From Pseudothauera rhizosphaerae (GTDB taxonomy: Bacteria; Pseudomonadota; Gammaproteobacteria; Burkholderiales; Rhodocyclaceae), in the NCBI RefSeq assembly GCF_004801305.1, contig NZ_SSOD01000003.1:1-64000 (forward strand): DNA of 64,000 nucleotides, given 5' to 3'. The position numbers were made by a program, and so were the translations under genes. This document shows positions 48,293-59,797 of this stretch, one piece after another. Position 1 is the stretch's first letter, and every line of letters begins with the position of its first letter. The notes beneath the pieces were generated by a model. That model did not search any database, had not been told where the DNA came from, and saw nothing but the letters and a program-made list of their open reading frames with translations.

Positions 48293-49957
48293 TCAGGGGT
48301 TGCGGATGCAGGCGTCGCGGCGCAGGTAGAACCACCAGTTGATCAGCACGCACAGGGCGTAGAACACGGCGAAGCCGTACATCGCGTACTCCGGCGTGCC
48401 GGCCTTGATCTGGCCGCCGATCACCACCGGGGCGATGAAGGAGCCGTAGGCCGCCACCGCCGAGGTCCACCCCAGCACCGGGCCGCGCTGGTCCTTGTCG
48501 AACACCACGCCCACGGTGCGGAAGGTGGAGCCGTTGCCGATGCCGGAGGCGGCGAACAGCACCACGAAGAGCACCATGAACGGCAGGAAGTACTGTTCCG
48601 GCGTGGCCGACTGGTAGGCCAGGTGCATCACGTAGCCGGTGATGGCCGACGCGACGACCAGCACGACGGAAATCCACTGGGTGACGATGGAGCCGCCCAG
48701 CTTGTCCGAGATCCAGCCGCCCACCGGGCGGATCAGCGCGCCGACGAAGGGGCCGATCCAGGCGTACATCAGCGCTGACGGAGCGTTGGGATTCCTGGCA
48801 TGCACCCAGGTGCCGGCGGCGGCGTCGAACTCGTGGGTGTTGCCGAAGATCACCGTGATGGATAACGGCAGCGCCATGGAGAAGCCGATGAAGGAGCCGA
48901 AGGTCACCACGTAGAGCGCGGTCATGGACCAGGTGTGGCTGTTGCGGAAGATGCCGAACTGCCTGTCCAGGTTGGCCTTCATGTCGCCCGTGGCGACCGC
49001 CTTGAGCGCGAACAGCGTGCCGAAGATCACCAGCGGCAGCACGATCCACATGCCGGCCCCCGACAGCAGGCCCGAGCCGCTGGGCGCGGGCAGGTAGAGC
49101 CAGAGGCCGATGCCGGCCACCACCAGGGCGACGCCGTAGAAAAGCAGGATGCGGCCGAAGGCGACGCCGGTGGAGCCGATGTTGGGGGAGACGGTCTTGA
49201 GGTTGTTGAGGCCGAACCAGCCCACCACCGCCAGCGGCACCAGCAGCACCAGCCAGACGAAGCCGGCGTTCTGCACCCAGGTCGGCGTGCCGGCGGCAAT
49301 CGAGCCGATCAGCGTGGCCGAATCCTTGGCGAGCGGGATAGGGGCGCCGGCCAGCGCGCCGAACACGCCCACGGTCATCACCGCCGGGATCAGCAGTTGC
49401 GAGGTGGTGACGCCGAAGTTGCCCAGCCCGGCGTTGAGCCCCAGCGCGGTGCCCTGCAGGCGCTTCGGGTAGAAGGTGGAGATGTTGGCCATGGAGCAGG
49501 CGAAGTTGCCGCCGCCGATGCCCGAGAGCAGCGCCATCGACTGGAACACCCACAGCGGCGTGGCGGTGTCGCGCAGCGCCAGCCCCGTGCCGAGCGCGGG
49601 GATCATCAGCAGCGCGGTGGTCAGCCACACCGTGTTGCGCCCGCCGCAGATGCGGATGAAGAAGGAGGCCGGGATGCGCAGCGTGGCGCCCGACAGCCCG
49701 GAGATGGCGGCGATGGTGAACAGCTCTTCCGGTGTGAACGGGAAGCCGGCGTTGGCCATCTGCACGGTGATGATTCCCCACATCAGCCACACGGCGAAGC
49801 CGCACAGCAGGCTGGGAATGGATATCCACAGATTGCGGCTGGCGATGCGGCGGCCGGTGCTGCGCCAGAAGTGCTCGTCTTCGGGGTTCCAGTAGTCGAT
49901 TTCGGCGCCGTCGCCGCCGGGGGGCAGGGGCAGCGTCTGGACCTTGGCAGTGTTCAT
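48293..49957 (-). CDS. narK2: Nitrate/nitrite transporter NarK2
   Basis: A 554-aa MFS transporter with a soluble N-terminal ~45 residues and twelve or more helices. The NarK signatures GLNAGLGNFGVTTSQLLIP and GIGNGSTFRTVGVVF are present. Probably a nitrate/nitrite exchanger. It is the second of two tandem narK genes; in relatives such as Paracoccus the two are fused and cooperate, NarK1 as proton/nitrate symporter and NarK2 as antiporter. Confidence 0.93.
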   Translation of the reverse strand: MNTAKVQTLPLPPGGDGAEIDYWNPEDEHFWRSTGRRIASRNLWISIPSLLCGFAVWLMWGIITVQMANAGFPFTPEELFTIAAISGLSGATLRIPASFFIRICGGRNTVWLTTALLMIPALGTGLALRDTATPLWVFQSMALLSGIGGGNFACSMANISTFYPKRLQGTALGLNAGLGNFGVTTSQLLIPAVMTVGVFGALAGAPIPLAKDSATLIGSIAAGTPTWVQNAGFVWLVLLVPLAVVGWFGLNNLKTVSPNIGSTGVAFGRILLFYGVALVVAGIGLWLYLPAPSGSGLLSGAGMWIVLPLVIFGTLFALKAVATGDMKANLDRQFGIFRNSHTWSMTALYVVTFGSFIGFSMALPLSITVIFGNTHEFDAAAGTWVHARNPNAPSALMYAWIGPFVGALIRPVGGWISDKLGGSIVTQWISVVLVVASAITGYVMHLAYQSATPEQYFLPFMVLFVVLFAASGIGNGSTFRTVGVVFDKDQRGPVLGWTSAVAAYGSFIAPVVIGGQIKAGTPEYAMYGFAVFYALCVLINWWFYLRRDACIRNP

Positions 49958-49985
49958 GAAGTGTCTCCGGGAAGGTCTGGGCGAA

Positions 49986-51245
49986 TCAGCGGGAAGCTGC
50001 GGCCGGTGCGGCGTCGGCGTGCAGCACGTCGGTGCGGCGCACCTCGGTCCAGTACATCCAGATCAGCGACACCCAGGTGACGCCGTAGAGCAGCATGAAG
50101 GCGCTGGAGCGCACCCCGGTGAGGTCGAGCAGGGCGCCGAACATGATCGGCAGCAGGAAGCCGCCCAGCCCGCCGATCAGGCCGACGATGCCGGACACGG
50201 CGCCGATCTCGTGGGGGAATTCGTCCGCGATGTACTTGAACACCGAGGCCTTGCCGAAGGCCCAGGCCACGCCCACGACGAACATCAGCGCGGTGAAGAA
50301 CCACACGTTGTGATGGATCTCGAAGGTGCGCGGCCCATCCACCGTGAGCACGGTGAATTGCGTGTGCGGGTAGGAGAGCAGGAACAGGCAGATCCACGAC
50401 ACCCACATCACCCACCAGGTGACCTTGTGGGCGCCATAGCGGTCGGAAAGCCAGCCGCCCGCCGCGCGCAGCACGCCGCCGGGCAGCGAGAAACAGGCGG
50501 CCAGCAGCGCGGCCGCCTCCAGCCCCAGGCCGAACTCGGCCACGTAATACTTGGTCATCCACAGCGCCAGCCCCACGTAGCCGCCGAACACGATGGAGTA
50601 GTACTGGCAGTACTTCCACACCCGCGGGTTGCGCAGCACGCGCAACTGGTCGGCGAAACCCACGTGCGAACCCACCCGGTGTTCCGGGTCGTCGTAGGTG
50701 AAGAACCAGAAGGCCAGCGCCACGACCAGCATGGCCGCGGCAAAGGCCTGCGGCACGAACTGCCAGCCGAAGCCCACCACCATCGCCGGGGCGACGAACT
50801 TGGTGAGCGCCGCCCCCGAGTTGCCGGCGCCGAACACGCCCATCGCGAAGCCCTGGTTGCGCCGCTCGAACCAGCGCGCACAGTAGGCGATGCCCACCGA
50901 GAACGAGCCGCCGGCCAGGCCCACGAACAGCCCGGCGAGCAGGAACTGCCAGTACTGCGTGGCCTGGGAGATCAGCCAGGTCGGCAGCACCGTGGCCAGC
51001 ATCAGCGCGAAGAACACGACGCGGCCGCCGTACTTGTCGGTGAACATGCCCAGCGGCAGGCGCACCAGCGAACCGGTGAGCACCGGCGTGGCGGCCAGCA
51101 GGCCGAACTGGGTCTCGTTGAGCGCCAGCAGTTCCTTGATCGGGATGCCGATCACCGCGAACAGCATCCACGCGGCAAAGCACATCGTGAATGCCGTGGT
51201 GCTCATGACCAGTACCGAAAGCTGCTGCCGGCGTCGCGTCGCCAT
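49986..51245 (-). CDS. narK1: Nitrate transporter NarK1
   Basis: A 419-aa MFS protein of the NarK1 type with 12 helices. GVFGAGNSGAALTKFVAP and GIVGLIGGLGGFLLPI are the nitrate signatures. The ATG at 51245 (ATRRRQQLSVLVMSTTAFT) is preceded by GAGGTAAGGGAG. It is the first gene of the nar cluster. No consensus FNR box was seen upstream. Confidence 0.93.
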   Translation of the reverse strand: MATRRRQQLSVLVMSTTAFTMCFAAWMLFAVIGIPIKELLALNETQFGLLAATPVLTGSLVRLPLGMFTDKYGGRVVFFALMLATVLPTWLISQATQYWQFLLAGLFVGLAGGSFSVGIAYCARWFERRNQGFAMGVFGAGNSGAALTKFVAPAMVVGFGWQFVPQAFAAAMLVVALAFWFFTYDDPEHRVGSHVGFADQLRVLRNPRVWKYCQYYSIVFGGYVGLALWMTKYYVAEFGLGLEAAALLAACFSLPGGVLRAAGGWLSDRYGAHKVTWWVMWVSWICLFLLSYPHTQFTVLTVDGPRTFEIHHNVWFFTALMFVVGVAWAFGKASVFKYIADEFPHEIGAVSGIVGLIGGLGGFLLPIMFGALLDLTGVRSSAFMLLYGVTWVSLIWMYWTEVRRTDVLHADAAPAAASR

Positions 51246-51481
51246 CTCCCTTACCTCGATCCGTGGATGCCGTGCGGCTCCATGCGGGACCAGAGTCTGG
51301 CGATTCGCGGGTCCGGCGAACATTCGCCGGAAGCAGGGGGCAAGGACTAGTCCTTCGGGTGGGGTATGGCGTGCCGGTACTAGGCCGGGTGGGCGAGATG
51401 GGGAGAACGTGGGCCGTCCGGGCCTGCTTCGGCTACGATGATCGGGAGCAGCACCGATCCAGATAACGGGAGGAAGCAGTG
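51246..51481. other. Divergent region narK1 / cbiX-like gene
   Basis: 236 bp with two perfect palindromes: TCCGGCGAACATTCGCCGGA at 51312-51331 and AAGGACTAGTCCTT at 51342-51355. No TTGAT-N4-ATCAA site was found. The complement of GGGGTATGG contains TACCCCA, one base away from a NarL heptamer. Confidence 0.6.
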
Positions 51482-52405
51482 ATGATCCGGTCTCCAATCC
51501 CCTCGGTCGCGCGGTTTGCCGCGCTGCTGATACTCCTTTGCAGTCCGGTCGCCTGGTCCGCGCAGGGTATGGGAATCCTGCTGCTGGCCCACGGCTCCCA
51601 TGCCCCTGGCGGCCATGGCCACGGCGACCACGCCGGGCATGGGCCGGCCAACGTGTGGAACGCCAACGTGGAGCAGGTGGCGCGCAGCCTGGACGAGCGT
51701 CTGCCCACCGAGGTGGCGTTCGGCATGGCCGATCCGCAGGCCATTCAGGCGGCGGTGGAGCGCCTGGAGCGCCGGGGTGTGCGCGAGATCGCGGCGGTGC
51801 CGCTGTTCGTGTCCTCCCACAGCCCCATCATCGGCAACTTCCGCTACATCCTCGGGCTGCAAGCGGAACTGGCGAAGACCACGCGCGTGCGCCGGCTCGA
51901 CCGGGTGGCGAGCAGCGCGCGCTTCCACTTCGCCGGCGCCATGGACGCTCACCCGCTGGTGAGCGGAATCCTGCTGGAACGCGCCCTGGCCGCCACGGAC
52001 GATGCCGCGGCCACCAGCGTCGTGGTCATCGCCCACGGCCCCAACGACGAGGGCGAGAACGCCCTTTGGCTGCGGGACATGGAGGCCCATGCCCGCTTCC
52101 TGCGCGAACGCGGCGGCTTTCGCCGCGTGGATGTGCTGACCCACCGCAACGACGCTCCGCCGCCGGTCAAGGACGCCGCGCGCGAGGCTTTCCGCCGCAA
52201 CGTGGCCGAGGCGGGGCAGGGCGGCCCCGTGGTGGTGGTGCCGCTACTGCTGTCGGCCGGGGGCATCGAGGCGGAGGTGGAAGGCGACCTGGCCGGGCTC
52301 CCCTACCGCTTCGCCCGGCCGCTGATGCCCCATCCGAACATCGGGCGCTGGGTCGAGACCATGGCGGGATCGCTGCTGGGCCAGGGCAGCATCGGCGCCG
52401 AATAG
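51482..52405 (+). CDS. Exported CbiX/sirohydrochlorin chelatase-like protein
   Basis: A 307-aa protein with a clear signal peptide (ARFAALLILLCSPVAWSA). The mature part is a CbiX-type chelatase: LLLAHGS at the first metal site and VPLFVSSHSP at the second, then a second half with VVVIAHGPNDEGENALW. Right after the first HGS there is a His-rich insert, HGSHAPGGHGHGDHAGHG (six His). Usual CbiX proteins are cytosolic, so an exported metal-binding role is more likely than sirohaem synthesis. A GGGAGG site precedes the ATG. Confidence 0.75.
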   Translation: MIRSPIPSVARFAALLILLCSPVAWSAQGMGILLLAHGSHAPGGHGHGDHAGHGPANVWNANVEQVARSLDERLPTEVAFGMADPQAIQAAVERLERRGVREIAAVPLFVSSHSPIIGNFRYILGLQAELAKTTRVRRLDRVASSARFHFAGAMDAHPLVSGILLERALAATDDAAATSVVVIAHGPNDEGENALWLRDMEAHARFLRERGGFRRVDVLTHRNDAPPPVKDAAREAFRRNVAEAGQGGPVVVVPLLLSAGGIEAEVEGDLAGLPYRFARPLMPHPNIGRWVETMAGSLLGQGSIGAE

Positions 52406-52449
52406 TCCTGTCCCGTGCCGTGGCGGTGGGCGCACAATTGCTTACGCTT

Positions 52450-52468
52450 GGTAATGAGAATTGTTAGC
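52450..52468 (+). promoter_or_regulatory. Fur box
   Basis: GGTAATGAGAATTGTTAGC matches 14 of 19 bases of the Fur consensus. An extended -10-like TGCTAGCAT follows at about 52475, so bound Fur would cover the -35 region of the DUF2325 gene. Confidence 0.7.
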
Positions 52469-52521
52469 AACTGTGCTAGCATCATCGCATCACGCGCCGC
52501 CACCATGCATGGGAGGGGATC

Positions 52522-53196
52522 ATGAGACTGTCCGCCGATTTCCACTTTCTGGCCGAAGAGCACCGGGTGCTGGTCGGCCGCCTCGGCCGCGTCCAGCAGC
52601 GTTGCAGCGATCTGCTGGCCAGCCAGGCGGCTGAGATCGAGCGCCTGCGGGGCGAGGTCATGCGCCTGCGCGCCCATGTGATCACCCGCGACACCGCGCT
52701 CGCCTATGCGCGCGAGGATCTGGCCGCGCTGCGTGCCGCCATTCCGGGGCTGCCGCGGCGGCTTGCGCTGGCGCGGCGGGTGGAAGCGCTGATGCAGCGC
52801 GTGCAGGAACTGATGCGGGAGCGGCGTGCGCTGCGTGCGGCTGCGGGTTCCACGGCGGCGGTACCGCTCATGCGGGCTACCGCGCTCGCCGATCTGCGCG
52901 AAAAAGCGGTGCTGTGCATCGGCCGCGACGAATCCGGCGCCCACGTCGCCCGGCGCATGGTGGAGATGGCCGGTGGCCAGTTCCTCCACCACACGGCCGA
53001 CGAGGCGGACGACCATGCCGCGCTGGAGGCCAGCCTGGTGGCCGCCGACCTGGTGATCTGCCAGTCCGGCTGCGTCGGCCACAACGCCTACTGGCGCGTG
53101 CAGGACCACTGCCGGCGTACCGGCAAGCAGTGCGTGCTGGTGGAGCAGCCGCGCGCGCTGGAGGTTCTGCGGCAGCGGGCGGCGGAGCGCGGCTGA
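52522..53196 (+). CDS. DUF2325 protein, Fur-associated
   Basis: A 224-aa protein. The N-terminal ~110 residues are coiled-coil-like. The C-terminal ~95 form a DUF2325 domain: VLCIGRDESGAHVARRMVE, then LVICQSGCVGHNAYWRVQDHC and GKQCVLVEQP. The Cys residues suggest a metal or redox role. A Fur box upstream and the convergent feo operon tie it to iron. GGGAGGGG precedes the ATG. Confidence 0.8.
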   Translation: MRLSADFHFLAEEHRVLVGRLGRVQQRCSDLLASQAAEIERLRGEVMRLRAHVITRDTALAYAREDLAALRAAIPGLPRRLALARRVEALMQRVQELMRERRALRAAAGSTAAVPLMRATALADLREKAVLCIGRDESGAHVARRMVEMAGGQFLHHTADEADDHAALEASLVAADLVICQSGCVGHNAYWRVQDHCRRTGKQCVLVEQPRALEVLRQRAAERG

Positions 53197-53232
53197 GCGC
53201 TCGGCGCGGCGGATGCCCGTTGTCAGGGGCTT

Positions 53233-53829
53233 TTAGCGCACACAGGCGGTGGCGATGTCGATGAGCTCGTCCGCCAGCAACCAGGCGCGCTCGCTGCCTG
53301 CGCCCGGCGCGGGCAGGTAGATTTCCATGCCCAGGTAGCGGAAGGCGGCGTTTTCCCACACTTCTCCCGGTATCACCGTGACCGCGTGGGGCGGTGCGTG
53401 TCCCGCCTCGTGGGGCGTTTTGGCCGCTGCGGCGAAGGGTACGATCCGCGTGGCGCGCACCGTGTCGTCGGGATGGCGGCCGATGGTGGCGGCGAGACAG
53501 GTGCGCAGGGCCTCGTCCGCGCAGTAGAGCTCGGCACTGGGGCCGTGCCGGTCCTGCCCGGTGTGCAGGTCCACCAGCAGGCGGTAGTGCCCGACCACGT
53601 GGGGCAGGAGCTGGAGGTAGAGCTCCCGGTGCAGCATGGCGTGATGGAAGCGCTGGTCCGGGCGTGGGCGGCGTCCGGTGAGGCCGTCCGGAATGGCCAG
53701 CACGTCGACGGCCCCGCGGTCGACGCGGGCGGCGACGGCTTCGCCGAAAGGCAGTTCCTCGCGGTGGATGCCGACGACGAGCAGGACCGGCGCGGCGGCG
53801 GATACGGCCTGCCGGTTGTCCGCGTTCAT
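53233..53829 (-). CDS. M14/AstE-like putative zinc hydrolase, last gene of feo operon
   Basis: A 198-aa protein. GIHREE (His-x-x-Glu) and LVDLHTG (His) recall the zinc ligands of the M14/succinylglutamate desuccinylase-aspartoacylase group. GEVWENAAF near the C-terminus could hold the catalytic Glu. The start overlaps feoC by 4 bp (ATGA), so it belongs to the operon. No such gene is a standard Feo component; the assignment is a motif-level guess. Confidence 0.55.
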   Translation of the reverse strand: MNADNRQAVSAAAPVLLVVGIHREELPFGEAVAARVDRGAVDVLAIPDGLTGRRPRPDQRFHHAMLHRELYLQLLPHVVGHYRLLVDLHTGQDRHGPSAELYCADEALRTCLAATIGRHPDDTVRATRIVPFAAAAKTPHEAGHAPPHAVTVIPGEVWENAAFRYLGMEIYLPAPGAGSERAWLLADELIDIATACVR

Positions 53830-54047
53830 CTGCCGGCCCACTCGTACAGGGTCAGCGTGGCCGGGTCGCACTTGCAGCACCCGCCGGGGCAGGGGGCGCC
53901 CTCCAGGCGCCGCACCTGACCCTTGCGTTCCAGCAGCTTGAGCATGCCTTCGAGGGCATCCGGCGTGGTGTCCAGCGCGCGGGCGAGATCCGCCAGGCTC
54001 GCCCGTCCGTGGCTACGCAGATGGTCGGTGAGCCGGGACAGGATCAT
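53826..54047 (-). CDS. feoC: FeoC-like winged-helix protein
   Basis: A 73-aa protein with a winged helix (LADLARALDTTPDALEGMLKLLERKGQVRRL) and a Cys cluster CPGGCCKC (Cys53, 57, 58, 60) that may bind an Fe-S cluster. FeoC tunes FeoB stability or expression. It follows feoB by 12 bp. Confidence 0.88.
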   Translation of the reverse strand: MILSRLTDHLRSHGRASLADLARALDTTPDALEGMLKLLERKGQVRRLEGAPCPGGCCKCDPATLTLYEWAGR

Positions 54048-54059
54048 GATCGGTTCTCC

Positions 54060-56384
54060 TCATGCGCCGTGGGGCACCGCCGCTGGCGCGCGTGGATCGC
54101 GGCGGCCGTAGCGGCGCAGCGCCAGCACGGCTGCGGCGAAGGCGACGAGCACGGCGGCGCTCCACGCCAGCGAGCTTGCCGGATGGGCGGCGAAGGTGGC
54201 GAGCTGGTAGTACAGCGTGGCGAAGCCGTAGGCGAGCCCCGTGGTCCAGGCTGCCACGAAGACGGTCCAGCGCAGGCCGGATTCCTGGTAAATGGCGGCG
54301 ACGGCGGCGGCGCAGGGGAAGTACAGCAGGATGAAGAGAAGGTAGGCGAAGGCGCCTACCGCGCCGTCGAAGCGCGCCGCCATGGCGCCGAAGGTGTCGG
54401 CCGAGGCGCCCTGTTCCTCGGACGCGGCCTCCATGTCGGCCGCGTCGCCCACACCGAGGCCGAGCGGATCGGCCCAGGCGCCCAGCGCATCGACCAGGTT
54501 GGCCGGGATGGTGGCGAAGGCTTCCGCGATGCCGGCGGCGAGATCGAAGGGTTCCTCCTCGCCGGCTTCACCCGCGTCGGCCGCGGCCAGCGAGGCGTAG
54601 GTCGCCGCCAGCGTGCCCACCACCGCTTCCTTGGCCAGCACGCCGGTGAAGATGCCCACCGTGGCCGGCCAGTTGTCCTCGGTCAGGCCCATGGGCGCGA
54701 AGGCCGGCGCCGCGCCGCGTCCCACCGCGGCGAGCACGGAGCGGTCGCTGTCCTCGTTGCCGAAGCTGCCGTCGGTGCCGATGGCGTTGAGGAAGTTCAG
54801 TACCAGCACCATGGGCACGATGACCCGTCCGGCGCGGAAGATGAAGCTCTTCAGGCGGTCCCAGGTGTGGATCAGGATGCCCTTGACGGTGGGCAGGTGG
54901 TAGGGCGGCAGCTCCATGATGAAGGGCGTGGCCTCGCCCTGCAGCAGCGTGTTCTTCAGCACCAGCCCGGTGAGCACCGCCACGACGATGCCGATCAGGT
55001 AGAGGCCGAACACCACGTTCTGTCCGCCGAGGGGGAAGAAGGCGGCGGCGAACAGGACGTACACCGGCAGGCGCGCGCCGCAGGACATGAAGGGCGCCAT
55101 GGCGATGGTCATCAGGCGGTCGCGGCGATGTTCCAGGGTGCGCGTGGCCATGATGGCCGGCACGTTGCAGCCGAAGCCGACGATGAGCGGCACGAAGGAC
55201 TTGCCCGGTAGCCCCACCCAGCGCATGAAGCGGTCCATGACGAAGGCGGCGCGCGCCATGTAGCCGGAGTCTTCCAGCACGGAGAGGAAGAGGTAGAGGA
55301 AGCCGATGACCGGGATGAAGGTGGCCACCACCTGCAGCCCGCCGCCGATGCCCTGGGCGAGCATCACGGTGAGCCAGGCGGGAGAACCCAGGCCGTCCAG
55401 CAGTTCGGCGAAGCCGTCCACCAGCAGCACGCCGGAGAACTGGTCGAAGAAGTCGATGAAGGCGCCGCCGATGTTGATGGTGAACATGAACATCAGGTAC
55501 ATCATGGCGAGGAAGATGGGGATGCCGAGCGCCCGGTTGAGCACCACCTGGTCGATGCGGTCGGTGAGGTCGCTGGCAATCCGCCCGGAGTGCTTCACCG
55601 CCGTGCGCGCGACGCGGTTGGCGAGCCCGTAGCGGGCATCGGCGACGAGGATGTCCACGTCCTCACCCAGCGTCTCGCGTTCGCGCCCGGCGGCTTCCGC
55701 CGCCGTCGGGCCGGCCGCGGCGGTGGCGAGGCCGTCGCCTTCCAGCAGGCGCACCGCCAGCCAGCGCGCGGCGGTGCCGTGCCTGGCGGCCGCGTCGACG
55801 AGCAGCGGGGCGAGTGTGGCGACGGCCTTTTCCAGGGCCTCGCCGTAGGCGACGTCGACGCCGGATTGCGGGCGTTCGGCCGCCGCCTTGAGGATCGCAG
55901 CCTTCAGCGCGTCGATGCCGGTGCCCTCGGAGGCGACCACCGGCACCACCGGGCAGCCCAGTTTGCGGGCCAGCGCCTCGGCGTCCACCTGCATGCCCTT
56001 GGACTCGGCCACGTCGGTCATGTTGAGCACCACCAGCAGCGGTACGCGCATTTCGGCGAGCTGGGTGGTGAGGTAGAGGTTGCGTTCCAGGTTGGAGGCA
56101 TCGACGATGTTGACGACGAGATCGGCCTCCGCCGCGTGCACGTAATCGCGGGCGAGCTTTTCGTCGAGGGAGACCTCGGCGTCGGCCACGTCCAGGGAAT
56201 AGGTGCCGGGCAGGTCCACGACCTCGAAGCGTACGTCGCCCGCGCGGTACTCGCCGCTCTTGCGCTCCACGGTGACACCGGGCCAGTTGCCCACGCGCTG
56301 GCGGGCGCCGGTCAGGGCGTTGAACAGGGTGGTCTTGCCGCAGTTGGGGTTGCCGACGAGGCCGAGCGTGTAGTGGGTTTTCAT
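54060..56384 (-). CDS. feoB: Ferrous iron transporter FeoB
   Basis: A 774-aa Fe2+ transporter with an N-terminal G domain: GNPNCGKT (11-18), DLPGTYSL (57-64) and NMTD (121-124), then a GDI-like spacer and two Gate domains with about eight helices ([31 protein letters not shown]). The ATG at 56384 shares a base with the feoA stop (TGATG). It takes up Fe2+ under low oxygen. Confidence 0.95.
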   Translation of the reverse strand: MKTHYTLGLVGNPNCGKTTLFNALTGARQRVGNWPGVTVERKSGEYRAGDVRFEVVDLPGTYSLDVADAEVSLDEKLARDYVHAAEADLVVNIVDASNLERNLYLTTQLAEMRVPLLVVLNMTDVAESKGMQVDAEALARKLGCPVVPVVASEGTGIDALKAAILKAAAERPQSGVDVAYGEALEKAVATLAPLLVDAAARHGTAARWLAVRLLEGDGLATAAAGPTAAEAAGRERETLGEDVDILVADARYGLANRVARTAVKHSGRIASDLTDRIDQVVLNRALGIPIFLAMMYLMFMFTINIGGAFIDFFDQFSGVLLVDGFAELLDGLGSPAWLTVMLAQGIGGGLQVVATFIPVIGFLYLFLSVLEDSGYMARAAFVMDRFMRWVGLPGKSFVPLIVGFGCNVPAIMATRTLEHRRDRLMTIAMAPFMSCGARLPVYVLFAAAFFPLGGQNVVFGLYLIGIVVAVLTGLVLKNTLLQGEATPFIMELPPYHLPTVKGILIHTWDRLKSFIFRAGRVIVPMVLVLNFLNAIGTDGSFGNEDSDRSVLAAVGRGAAPAFAPMGLTEDNWPATVGIFTGVLAKEAVVGTLAATYASLAAADAGEAGEEEPFDLAAGIAEAFATIPANLVDALGAWADPLGLGVGDAADMEAASEEQGASADTFGAMAARFDGAVGAFAYLLFILLYFPCAAAVAAIYQESGLRWTVFVAAWTTGLAYGFATLYYQLATFAAHPASSLAWSAAVLVAFAAAVLALRRYGRRDPRAPAAVPHGA

Positions 56385-56611
56385 CAAAGTTTCTCCACTT
56401 TCAGCGCGTCGGCCTCGTCCTTGCGCAGGGACAGCGCGAAGCCGCGGACGCGGATTTCCACCGGGTCGCCCATGGGCGCGACGCGGGTCACGCTGAGCTC
56501 CGCGCCGGGGGTCAGCCCCATGGCCAGCAGCTTGCGGCGGTAGGCGCCGCCTTCGGCGAGAAAGCCGAGCACCCGCGCCCGGTCTCCCACCGACAGTTCC
56601 TTGAGTGTCAT
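56384..56611 (-). CDS. feoA: FeoA protein (second copy)
   Basis: A 75-aa SH3-like protein ([45 protein letters not shown]) that supports FeoB activity. It overlaps feoB by one base and the first feoA by four. Confidence 0.92.
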   Translation of the reverse strand: MTLKELSVGDRARVLGFLAEGGAYRRKLLAMGLTPGAELSVTRVAPMGDPVEIRVRGFALSLRKDEADALKVEKL

Positions 56612-56885
56612 GACTGCTTACTCCTTTGCGAAGATTCGTCGGCGGCGCCTTCGGCCGCCACCAGGATTCGTTGGGCCATGCCGGCTCCGAGGGCGAAGCG
56701 CGCGGCTCCGCGGGCGACCACCAGCCCGCCGCCTTCGCGCTGGCGCACCGCGAGTTCGCAGCCCACGTTGATGCCCAGCTCCGCCACGCGCAGCACGAAG
56801 GCGCTTCCGCCGCGGATGGCGATCACGCGCACGGTGGCGCCTTCTTCGGCGAGGCTGAGGGGGAAGGTCGGGCGGGAGGGAGCGG

Positions 56886-56889
<4 letters not shown>
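56608..56889 (-). CDS. feoA: FeoA-like protein (first copy)
   Basis: A 93-aa SH3-like protein with an N-terminal extension ([54 protein letters not shown]). It is diverged from the second copy. The start overlaps the stop of the P-type ATPase gene (ATGA), which joins the feo and ferrosome-like genes in one transcript. Confidence 0.88.
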
Positions 56890-59021
<2,132 letters not shown>

Positions 59022-59031
59022 GCACCGTCCG

Positions 59032-59478
59032 TCAGGCGTCGCCGTGGCGTTCCGCCTCCACCTCGGCCTTGATGTCGGCCATCTGTTCCTTCATTTCCTC
59101 GATGCCGCCGGCGAGCCCCGAATAGAGCTTGATCCCGGCCTTGACCAGCTTGCCGCGCAGTTCCTCGTCGGCGAGCACCCAGGCCGCCGCCGCGCCGAGC
59201 AGCGCGCCGAGCAGGAACTGCTCGGTATGGCGCGAGCGCAGCATGGCCGGCAGACCTTGCAGGAAGCCCGCGTCGAGGCCGGCAAGACCCAGGTCTGGCC
59301 CCATGCCTGCGGTCATGCCGGGACCCGTCCCGGCGCCCATGCCCGGCGCCGCACCCATGCCTGCGGCCTGTCCGGCGTCATAGCCGGCACCCGGCCAGCC
59401 GCCGTACTGCTGCGCCATGCCCCAATCGTTCGGCGCGCCGTTGCGGCGGCCGTGCTTCTTATGCTTCTTGCCCATCAT
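59032..59478 (-). CDS. YtxH-like ferrosome-cluster protein
   Basis: A 148-aa protein: a basic start (GKKHKKHGRRN), a long Gly/Met/Ala-rich stretch (~15-65), a membrane segment (EQFLLGALLGAAAAWVLADEE) and a charged helix (LRGKLVKAGIKLYSGLAGGIEEMKEQ) of YtxH type. It is probably a membrane-associated ferrosome component. AGGAG precedes the ATG at 59478; a second ATG follows at once. Confidence 0.7.
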   Translation of the reverse strand: MMGKKHKKHGRRNGAPNDWGMAQQYGGWPGAGYDAGQAAGMGAAPGMGAGTGPGMTAGMGPDLGLAGLDAGFLQGLPAMLRSRHTEQFLLGALLGAAAAWVLADEELRGKLVKAGIKLYSGLAGGIEEMKEQMADIKAEVEAERHGDA

Positions 59479-59797
59479 GCTTCTCCTGAGAACGCTGCGC
59501 CGCGTCGCGCAGCATGCGTTCGATGACGAATACGCCGGCCGCACCCACCGCCGCGGCGACCAGCGCACCGGTGTAGTCGCGCCGTTCGATGGCCGCCGCC
59601 GCTCCGGCTCCGGCGGCCAGCGCCGTGCCGCCCTGCAGGGCGTAGCGCAGGACGCGCCTGACCTCGGCGGAGGAGGGGGAACGCTGCCCGCCTTGGATCG
59701 CGCTGAGGCAGGCCGAGGCGACGAAGCCGCGCACGAAGCTGCGTTCGATGACCGGCGTGCCGGCTACGGCCGGCAGGGTTCTGACGGGATAGTTCAC
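59459..59797 (-). CDS. Small membrane protein of the ferrosome-like cluster
   Basis: A 112-aa protein with two or three hydrophobic, Ala/Gly-rich segments (ALQGGTALAAGAGAAAAIE, ALVAAAVGAAGVFVIERML). The start is GTG after GGAGG and overlaps the previous stop (GTGA); its end overlaps the YtxH-like gene by 20 bp. No known family was recognised; the role is inferred from position. Confidence 0.65.
   Translation of the reverse strand: MNYPVRTLPAVAGTPVIERSFVRGFVASACLSAIQGGQRSPSSAEVRRVLRYALQGGTALAAGAGAAAAIERRDYTGALVAAAVGAAGVFVIERMLRDAAQRSQEKHDGQEA

Noticed and set aside
51246-51481. FNR box at the nar promoter
   Set aside because: No TTGAT-N4-ATCAA or one-mismatch version was found on reading both strands.
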